Below are positions 56,003 through 64,000 of a stretch of 64,000 nt of DNA, one piece after another. A program made the position numbers and the translations under genes. Every line of letters begins with the position of its first letter. Position 1 is the first letter of the stretch. The notes under the pieces were generated by a model that worked only from the letters and a program-made list of their open reading frames with translations, ran no database searches and had not been told where the DNA came from. The stretch is from Lithodes maja. Lineage: Eukaryota > Arthropoda > Malacostraca > Decapoda > Lithodidae. The DNA lies in NCBI GenBank assembly GCA_037953745.1, contig JBAKBP010007905.1, positions 31,615-95,614 on the forward strand, written 5' to 3'.

Positions 56003-56727
56003 ATGGCTACCGTGGCCCCAGTCTTTGCTTTATGCACTACCCCTGCTTGTGCCGGTATCCCTATTTTTGCGCATACCCTTTGCATAAGGTGTGTTAAATG
56101 TCTAGACCGTTCAAGGGGTCTCTGGGTTATGCGTAATTGTTCTTTTTGCTCCCAATTAGCTTTAAAAGTCCTTTGCGATAATGATAAGACCGCAGCAGTA
56201 GCGTTACGAGAAGTAAGGCAACAGATGTCAGCCTACACTACGATTGTTGCACATAAATCACTTCAATGTGATAACGTCCCTCTTTGGGATAAATTGTTAT
56301 TTGAACACCCTCCCCCTAAACGTTCCTCTAGAGTCACGAGTCATAAGCCGGCGGAGACTGGTCAGGGTTCTGTATCTTCTGCGGCTACACCCAAACGTCC
56401 ACGAGAGCCTACACCCCCGGCATCCGCCTCATCATCTCGGGCGAGATCTCGGTCTAGGTCACCTCTCAGACGACAGTCATCTAGTCTTTCCTCTTCACCG
56501 GCGAGTAAGAAGAGTAGGACGGAAAGTTCCACCAGTGGTCACGGCGATGATTCCTCGAAATCAAAGAATAGTTCACGGTCACACCGTAGCCATAAATCCT
56601 CCAAAAAGGATTCACATAAAAGAAAGTCCTCCCTACATTCACCAGTTTCTAGTGCCTCTCATCGTACCTCTACCCCAGACAGAGTTTGTGTTAGGTCTCA
56701 AGGGTCCAGTGCGGTGCCTGTCCTTAA
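56003..56727 (+). CDS. DIRS-b gag-like protein, first exon-like part before PB3
   Basis: ATG at 56003. The N-terminus has a Cys/His cluster (CTTPAC, HTLCIRCVKC, RNCSFC) comparable with that of DIRS-a, then a basic Ser/Arg-rich linker (RARSRSRSPLRRQ, KSSKKDSHKRK). The frame reaches PB3's TTAA without a stop and continues in frame at 61002, so the gene was open when PB3 inserted. Likely nucleic-acid-binding structural protein. Confidence 0.7.
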
Positions 56728-56880
56728 CCCTCCAGCCCCGGGGGCTGTAGCTCGCGACTGTACTGCTGTACCGGGGGTTTTGACGATCTTTGGCCTATGT
56801 TAACTACTCTGTAAATCAATGAATATGGCATGTAATGTTGTGAATAAAAAAGAATAATGTTCCACAAACCTTCCTCTGTC

Positions 56881-56905
56881 GAATGGCGTTGAGTAGAGGT
56901 CTCTA
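56881..56905. promoter_or_regulatory. conserved motif 157 bp inside the element end
   Basis: GAATGGCGTTGAGTAGAG is present at 157-159 bp from the TTAA in PB1, PB2, PB3, PB4, C1, C4, C5, C6 (first base changed) and F, and 149 bp in C2. Conservation in elements with and without genes suggests a cis-acting end component. Confidence 0.6.
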
Positions 56906-57134
56906 GCCCCTCTGGTTGCATAATGGTGAGCGCGGGAAGACGAGTGCTTTTTTATGCGGGAAATTCCTCCCGCGTCCGAAAGCGTCGGCCCGGCCAGGGC
57001 TACGACGCACCTAGCCGCTCGCCGCGCCAAAGTATTTATCTCCCTTAGACGATTTTAGTGTTTGATATTGAGAATGTGATGTTTATTTGATATTTTCTAG
57101 TTATTTTGAGGCCAATTATATAAAATATGTTTAT

Positions 57135-57645
57135 TAGGGTATCACTTTCACTGATATTGGTAATTTTCACTCGATACCGTACATTTTATTAGTAATTGAG
57201 GTATGTTATTGTTGTATTAGGCACTGATTATTCGTTATCACAGGTGTTTATTATACTATGGCCATCAAATATTAGGTCTTGTGTCACTTTCACTTTGACA
57301 AATATGCTTTAGAGAGTGTCACTGTCACTGATAATGCTCATTTTCACTCGATACCGTACATTTTATTAGTAATTGAGGTAGGTTATTGTTGTATTAGGCA
57401 CTGATTATTCGTTATCACAGGTGTTTATTATACTTTGGCCATCAAATATTAGGTCTTGTGTCACTTTCACTTTGACAAATATGCTTTAGAGAGTGTCACT
57501 GTCACTGATAATGCTCATTTTCACTCGATACCGTACATTTTATTAGTAATTGAGGCAGGTTATTGTTGTATTAGGTACTGATTATTCGTTATCACAGGTG
57601 TTTATTATACTTTGGCCATCAAATCTTAGGTCTTGTGTCACTTTC
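57135..57645. repeat. 177-bp tandem repeat in PB3
   Basis: About three units; anchors at 57198, 57375 and 57552, exactly 177 apart. Confidence 0.92.
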
Positions 57646-57918
57646 ACTTAGTTATATGATTTGTAAACGTTTTATATACAATTTATTGTGTCTTTTTTCA
57701 CTGATTTATATATTTCTATAGGTTCTAATCATATGAATGTCACTTGGTATATACATATGTGTCACTTTCACATATTATTATGGTGGAATTGTATTGGTAT
57801 CAATTTTCTCATAATACTTGACTTTTTTATTATAATACATTGGTTTTCTTCCACTTTTTGCCTATATATAATTATAGTGTACATATTGTCATTTTATTTG
57901 GCAATTTCAGTATGATTA

Positions 57919-60804
57919 TTAGAACTCCAGCTTGGAGTGGTAATCAGAGAAGCACTCTACAGCACAGAGTGCCACCTTGCACGCCACACACTCTGTGGTT
58001 GTCTTTCTACCTGGGTGCGGCCTCACCCTGCTGTGGTAGCAGACATGGCACCGCTTCTGCTGTGTTCTTCCTGCTGCATTCTGAGGCAGGAAACCAAGCT
58101 TGTGCCTAAGCATGTATGGACCAGACTGCAAGCGGTCGAGAACGGCGGGCCCAGGATGTGCCACTGCCCTCTGTGGCGTAGCATACTTCTCCAGGAGCTC
58201 CGTCAACACCTGCTTTTGGAACCTCCGCAGGCTATTGAACTTCAGGGGTGGGTTCTCATTCCGAAGCCTGTATATATTATAGGCATTCAGAACTGACATG
58301 TCCACCATATGCAGAAAGAACTTTTTGTACCATCTGCACGAGGTACGCAGGCAGTCAATGAAGCCTATCTGCATGTCGGACTTGTCCACCAGCCTCATGT
58401 TGATGTTGTAGTCCAGGACAGCATCGGGCTTGGTCACCCTGGCCTGGGTGCGGCGATCCACCTTGCCAGTCTCCACCATTTCCCCCTTGTGGATGGTGGT
58501 CAGGAGGTTGACCTTCCGCTGGTCGTGCCAGTGGATAGCCAGAATGGGCCCCGACTTCTTCTTGAAGACATCACCTTTTTTGGTCTTTGGAGGGAAAGGT
58601 GGCATGCCCTTCCTTTTCCCTCGTACTGTGCCTACAGTCCCCGTCTTGCGCTCATGCAGGTACTGTGAGAGAGTGGGGGACGTGTAATAGTTGTCCGTGT
58701 AGAGGACGTGATTCTTATGGAAGTAGCGGTCCATCATGGCTTGCACCACTGCTCCGCCAAAGCCAATGAGGGGGTCCACAAGCACGTCCCCTTCCTTCCC
58801 GCTGTAGACCAGGAAGTCCAGGACATAGCCAGTTTGGCAGTCGCACAGCACAAAGAATTTTATGCCAAAGCGATGTCTTTTTGAGGGGATGTACTGCCGG
58901 AAGCTGAGTTTTCCCCGGAACAGCACAAGAGACTCGTCAATGACGACCTTGCGGAAGGGCTTGAAGTAGGAGGTGAAGCGTTCTCGCATCATCTCATACA
59001 ACGTCCTAATCTTCCACAGCTTGTCTGGGCGGTGGACGTCGGTGTTGGTGACAAGATGGAGCGCTGCGAGGATATCAAGGTACCGGTCGCGAGCCATATA
59101 TTTCCCGAAGGCAGGGGTGGAAATCAGATCATTGGTGATCCAATAGTCAGGCAACCTATGCTTCTTGACATGAGGCATTAGCATGGTGAGTGCCAGGAAC
59201 ACCATGAATTCTTTATGAGTCACTGGGGTCCACTTCCTCATATGGCCCTTGGTCACCTTGCCCAAAAAGTGGACCTGGAATTGGTGCTGCTTGTTTGTCT
59301 CTTTGACAACATAGCCTACCACCTCCTCATCAAAGAATGCCTCAAATAGTTCGTGTGGTGGAGCATTGGGGCCTGCAGGAAAATTGGGGGTAATGCCTGA
59401 ACCCTCCAGTGCCTCATCAAAAGCTGGCACATCAGGGTTGTATACATCCCCATCAACTATGTCTTGCCACTGAAAAACGTAGAATGGGTCTTGTCTACGC
59501 CGACGAGGAGCTCCAACTGGTGGCCCAGCACGCCCACGGCCAACTCGGGAGGCGCGCGCCCTAGGGCGGCGAGGGCGTCGGCCAGGGCGGCGGGCAGGAA
59601 GACGGGCAGCACGAAGCCGGGCCAAGCGGGTGGGTCGAGGGTCGTCGATGTCCATATATTCATCGTCATCGTGGTCATCTTGCCCTGACGGTGGACCTAT
59701 GTAATCATGGCCAGAGTCTTCAGAGAGGTGCCCTTCATCATCAGTGGCCCCCACATAATCTGGCGGGGAACCAGTGATGCGTGGGCGGCGTGCGGGTGGG
59801 CGAGGTGGGGAAGGAGTGGCAGGTGAGGCTGTGTCCTCCCGAGGTCCCGGGCTCCTTGGCCTGCGACGAGTGACAGAAAGCAATGATTCACTTTCACTAG
59901 GCCCAGGTATTGGTGATGCGAGCTCAAAGACTTCTGCAGGAAGACATGTTGAAGGCGGGAGAGGTGGGGAGGACCGTGGGGAAAGTTGCGGGGACGTATG
60001 GCTGGGGCCGGCCGGGGTGGACGCCGCCGCGGGAGCCTCGAACAAAACTCTCTTACTTTTCTTAATTTTCTTAGTATATTTTCTACCTTTCCCCTTTTCG
60101 GCAGCAGTATGTCTCCTGTCGGGGGACCTAGGTGGCAAATAGGCCGAAAGTGGGGGGTCCTCAACCCTTGGCAATGGTGGGGGTGGTGGGGAAGAATGCG
60201 GGGCATCCGGGTCATCTTGGGTGGCGTGGGTAGATAAGGGAGACAATGGCGGTCGAGAAGGGTCACCACGCTGACCCTCACTCACAGCCTCATCCTCACC
60301 AAGTATATTTGCTTGTTCCCTAGCTGCCGGGGCCGCCTTCTCAAGTATTTTTCGCTTGTACAAATGTAGCTTGAAAGGCGATTTACCTGGGGAAGGGCTT
60401 GGAGTCGTGTCACTTATGCGAAATTTGGTGAGTGACCTTGAACTCTCCCACTCACTCACTCTCTCAAGTTCACTGTCTTTAGGTAAACCAGCTTCCTCAA
60501 CAACTGGTACATTACCTTCATCACTCTCATCACTGTCAAATTCTCACGCAAATCCCAGGAATTGTTCTTTATCACTCTCATGGCCATAATCACTCGACTT
60601 ATAATTACTGGAGTGGTCACTCACTTCTTCATCAATCTTATGCTTGGCATCAGCTTTCTCATAAAGTCTCAAAGTCTTCTCAATACCTCCGGGAGATAAC
60701 ACATTTAGGCGATGGCGTCGGGGTAAGGCACGACGCACTAGCAAGGGCGTCGTAGGAAGCCCGCTGTCGGACACGGCGGAATCACTATTTGGTGTACTGT
60801 CCAT
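57919..60804 (-). pseudogene. piggyBac transposase (PB3), single nonsense codon
   Basis: The ATG at 60804 matches PB1's start. The frame is intact except for TGA at 60544-60546 (AGA in PB1, in the EQFLGFAR context), about 86 codons in. Downstream 860 codons are open and carry VVIDESLVLFRG, LYTDNYYTSP, NINMRLVDKSD and the Cys-rich RCHVCYHSRVRPHP. A downstream start (for example Met in MSEWESSR, not confirmed as ATG-initiated) might give a protein lacking only the acidic N-terminus. Confidence 0.93.
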
Positions 60805-61001
60805 GATGGCGTCGGGGTAGGTACTGTTGTTGTGGCGTCGTTTACGCCGGGTGGCGCCACCTACCGTCCCATGATACCAAAATGTACGCGCGGCTTTCGA
60901 AAAGCAAGCATGCAAGCAAGGGGCGTACAAGAGGCCATCCGGTTTGCGCGGGCCGAGTTTATTATGGGCGTACAAGAGGTCATCCGGGTTGGAGGGGTTA
61001 A

Positions 61002-62623
61002 AGAGGATTTACCCATAAATATTTTGACCCTGGAATTGGAAAGTTCGGGGGGTTCAGTTCGTGATAATGTGTCAGACTCTCAAGAGAGTGTAGGCCAGGG
61101 CCTCGGTGTTTGGCGGTTTGCTCAGCCAGGGTCCGACCACCCACGTCCGACTCAAACGAGTCACACAGTAGCTGATGTCCACAGGGACGCGGCGATCCCA
61201 TCCTCTATTCCTGACTTGTCTTGGCAGCAAGGTACCCCGGCTTCGGAGGGATCTTCTCAGGAAGAGAAAGACGAGGTTTCAATAATTTCGGAAATGGAAG
61301 GGCAAGAGTCAGGCTCAGGCTTAGACGCCGCGCAGGATATTAATGATTCACCTGTAAGTTCATCTTCAAATCAATTTGTTACTGCGCAAGAAATTAATGG
61401 GCTGCTTACTCAGGCTTTATCTAGATTTTTTGGCCAACAACAGGAGGCCCCCACAATCGACTTGGGGGCTCCCACGACAAGTTCTACGGTACGGCCTCTG
61501 ATGACTTCGATTGTTTTATCTAAGATCCCTAACCCCCCCACTCTGTCAACATCAGTAGCTACCAAGCCTGCTACGGCGGCATTGACAACTTCCAATGTCA
61601 GGGTCATCACGGATGTTAATCCACCCCCTCTAGACAAGGCACCTGTCAGAAAGGTAGCCATGCCCTTGCTTTATGGACCAGACGAGTCTTGGGTCCTTTT
61701 GACCCCCAATAAACCAGAGCTAGCCCAACCTACCTTGTCAGGGGAGCTCCCAGTACCGAGTGAGTGGGTCATCCAAGGCAATAAATCAAAGAAATTAAGG
61801 GCCTTGGATAATTTGGGAAATGTACTAGACGTAAACATCAAGGCTATACCTAGTTATTATCACCAGGACTATTTTGTGTATGCTACTAAGCCAGCTTTAC
61901 CCCCTGCCTCAGCTTCGAAACTATTTTCAGACTGGTCTAAGCTGGATGGGTTTAATGATATTAAGACTCTGTCAGCTCTCACTCCTGAACTTGATTTACA
62001 GACCGTCACAGACGAAGCAGCTAATCCAGTTTTGAAGGTGGGGCAGTTGGGTCCAGGACCTTGGGTAGATTGGGAAATAGAGGCTCAAAACTTTGCAACC
62101 ACATTTACTTCGAAATCTTCCCACCAGATCCCTCAAGATACTCATTCGTGGTTCTCCATGCCTGTAGGGTCTGCAGGCGGAGTCCCGTCAGCTTTGTTTT
62201 CTTTCCTAGCTGCCCCTAAAATTAATCTTTGTGAGCTAAAAGACCCTTTCACTACCCCTACCCCTACTCACCTAGACAGAGAATTTAGGCTCAGGGGGAA
62301 AGCTTTTCGCCTGTTCTCCCAATACATAGTGTCTCAACAGGTAGCTAAGTCTTTACTACGGTCCACTCAGGCAATCGCAGATGCGGATGCCAGAAGATCG
62401 GTTGAATTGTCCCGGCGACTGCTCCTCCAGTCGTCAATCCAATCCTTGGGTGACATACGCACCGCCTTGCTTGAGGCGGTACGAGCAAGACAAGATCTCA
62501 GAATGTCTTTAGTTCGCAAGCTACCTGATCGCATTGCGAATCAGGTGGTCATGTCACCAGTGCTTACTCCCTCTCTAATGTCCCCTGAAGTGTGGCGAAC
62601 GGTGTTCAATATGGCACAGGCGT
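61002..62623 (+). CDS. DIRS-b gag-like protein, part after PB3, cut by PB4
   Basis: The frame is continuous from the first part. After an acidic/Ser-rich linker comes the conserved gag region: VAMPLLYGPDESWV, SEWVIQGNKSKKLRALDN, FSDWSKLDGFNDIKTL, GPGPWVDWEIEAQNF, LDREFRLRGKAFRLFSQYIV and ALLEAVRARQDLRMSLVRKL. These align with DIRS-a gag. No stop before the TTAA at 62624, so before the two piggyBac insertions this gag was open for at least about 780 codons. Confidence 0.78.
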
Positions 62624-64000
62624 TTAACCCTCCGACCCCGGCTAGGGAATATCGTGACTGTACTTTGTGTCCGGGGGTTTTCAGGAATTTTGGTCCCTGT
62701 TGATTCACATGTTACTCCTGAAATACATTACACAAAGTTATAAAAAAAACAGAAAAATGTAGCACAAACCTTCATGTGTAGAATGCCGTTGAGTAGAGGT
62801 CTCTAGCCCAAGTGATTGCATAATGGTGAGCGCGGGAAGTGGAGTGATTTTTATGCGTGAAAATCATCCCGCGTTCGGATGCGTCGCCTTTGCCCAGGCC
62901 CCGGCTCGGCTAACCTACTGTTTTCTTAGCCACTCGTCGCGCAAAACCTTTTACCTCCCGGAGGCGATTTTATGTATTGATAGTGATGTTATTATAGTTA
63001 TTTGGAGTCCAATTATATAAAATATGTTTATTAGGCTATGATTGTAACAAATATTTCACATTTTCACTCGATACCGTAGTTTTTATGAGTAATTGAGGTA
63101 GGTTATTGTTATATTAGGCACTGATTATTCGTTATCACAGGTGTTTATTATACTTTGGCCATCTAATATTATGTCATGTGTCACTTTCACTTAGTTATAT
63201 GCTTTGTAAACGTTTTATATACAATTTATTGTGTCTTTGTTCACTTATTTATATATGTTTTCATAATACATGATTTTTTTATCACAATACACCTGTACAT
63301 TGTTTTATTTCCACTTGTTGCCTATATACATACATATTGTCAGTCTTTGGTACTTTCACTATGATTATTAGTTAGTACTCCTGCTTGCTGTGGTATTCAG
63401 CAAAGCACGGTATAGTACATAGTGACACCTGGCACTCCACACACTGCATGGTGGTCTTTTTGTGCTTCCTCGGCCTCACCTGGCTGTTCCAGCAGACATG
63501 GCACCGCCTTCTGCTAATGGTGACTCCATCTCGTTCCAGAGGCAGGTAACCGTGCTTGTGCACATTTACATACTGTGCACACTGCAGGCGGTCCTGAACG
63601 GGGCGCCCAGGTTGTGCCACTGCCCTCTGTGGAGCTAGAGCGGGGGCAGCACGCCCACGAACTTTGGCGGCGCGCACCCTAGGGCGGCCAGGAGCACGAC
63701 GGCGCCCAGGCCCAGCCCGGCGGCCAGCCCGGCGGCCAGGGCGGCCAGGAGCACGACGGCCCTGGGCAAAGCGTCTGGGTTGAGGGTCGTCGATGTCCAT
63801 AAAGTCGTCGTCATCGTCGTTGTCGTCAGAGCTGTCATCTTGCCCTGACGGTGGACCCAGGTAATCATGGCCAGAGTCATCTGTGAGGTGCCCTTCTTCT
63901 TCAGAGCCCCCCTCATAATCTCGCGGGGAACGAATGATGCGTGGGCGGCGTGTAGGTCGGCGAGGTGGGGAAGGAGTGGGTAAATAGGCCGAAAGTGGGG
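62624..64000 (-). mobile_element. piggyBac element PB4, internally deleted, runs off the window
   Basis: Left TTAA at 62624-62627 (TTAACCCTCCGACCCCGG). The 157-bp motif is at 62781. Only about one unit of the 177-bp repeat (63070-63200). The transposase frame lacks its whole catalytic core. A second deletion is visible near 63978, where the sequence jumps toward more N-terminal codons. The other end is outside. Confidence 0.85.
63372..64000 (-). CDS. PB4 truncated transposase: N-terminal region fused to Cys-rich C-terminus
   Basis: On the minus strand the acidic segment (DDSSDDNDDDDDFMDIDDP) and the Arg-rich segment (GRPGRRAGRRAG...) are followed directly by PQRAVAQPGRPVQDRLQCAQ and the Cys-rich domain RRCHVCWNSQVRPRKHKK...CVECQVSLC, ending EYHSKQEY. 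In PB1 about 450 residues with all three catalytic Asp lie between these parts. The fusion keeps the frame open. It would keep the presumed end-binding Cys-rich domain but could not cut DNA. The start lies beyond the window. Confidence 0.75.
   Translation of the reverse strand, partial: PLSAYLPTPSPPRRPTRRPRIIRSPRDYEGGSEEEGHLTDDSGHDYLGPPSGQDDSSDDNDDDDDFMDIDDPQPRRFAQGRRAPGRPGRRAGRRAGPGRRRAPGRPRVRAAKVRGRAAPALAPQRAVAQPGRPVQDRLQCAQYVNVHKHGYLPLERDGVTISRRRCHVCWNSQVRPRKHKKTTMQCVECQVSLCTIPCFAEYHSKQEY

Larger units (their letters stand above)
56724..61001 (-). mobile_element. piggyBac element PB3
   Basis: TTAA at 56724-56727 and 60998-61001, about 4.28 kb. Ends TTAACCCTCCAGCCCCGGGG and, inverted, TTAACCCCTCCAACCCGG. 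Same family as PB1, shorter repeat array. Interrupts the DIRS-b gag. Confidence 0.93.
55166..62623 (+). mobile_element. second DIRS-like element (DIRS-b), partial
   Basis: Leader plus a long gag-like frame homologous to DIRS-a gag, interrupted by PB3 and cut off by PB4 at 62624. RT and recombinase would lie beyond the window. The left ITR is not identified, so the start given is the minimum. Confidence 0.65.

Overview
This is eukaryotic, transposon-packed DNA. I see no host gene, rRNA or CRISPR array, and nothing bacterial. The mix (DIRS-type tyrosine-recombinase retrotransposons, large piggyBac elements with ~960-residue transposases, a Ty3/gypsy element with integrase ahead of reverse transcriptase, several LINE families, pogo/Tigger-like pieces) suits an animal with a large repeat-rich genome. 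DIRS plus CCCH-type LINE ORF1 hints at a decapod crustacean, but that is inference.

The first 27.7 kb is one gypsy element taken apart by nested insertions. Its integrase is cut at 191/18633 by a terminal-inverted-repeat element (192-18627, 5-bp target duplication CCTGG). That element holds a DIRS retrotransposon (288-17168), which holds piggyBac PB1 (1467-8799), which holds a LINE (2487-5181). A TTAA MITE (B0, 14703-15339) splits the DIRS recombinase gene. The gypsy integrase is cut again at a TTAA by MITE B1 (19198-25241), which contains MITEs C1, B2 and B2' and a second piggyBac family, PB5. Gypsy RT/RNase H follows (25.8-27.15 kb), then a polypurine tract and LTR.

From 27.7 to 42 kb: piggyBac PB2 (27680-32146), MITE C2, a CR1/Jockey-like LINE on the minus strand (33.56-36.38 kb), an RTE-like LINE (36720-39477, with target duplication), MITEs B3 and C3, and a pogo-like element (40168-41343) inside C3. 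From 42 to 53.5 kb: a gag start of another LTR element, a decayed CR1/Jockey-like LINE (ORF1 and ORF2, 42.9-48.6 kb) hit by short retroposons E1-E3, MITEs C4, D, F, C5 and C6, an unassigned LTR-like stretch and a 62-bp tandem repeat. From about 55 kb to the end: a second DIRS-like element whose gag frame is split by PB3 (56724-61001) and PB4 (62624 to the edge).

Nearly every DNA-transposon junction is a TTAA. The piggyBac elements and most of the MITEs share TTAACCC ends. The PB-C-F clan also shares a motif about 157 bp inside one end, so PB1, the only copy here with an uninterrupted transposase, could plausibly mobilise the MITEs. PB4 and MITE D keep only non-catalytic parts of a piggyBac transposase frame. 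Excising each insertion in silico restores the host element's reading frame at several sites, so the order of insertion can be read directly from the sequence.
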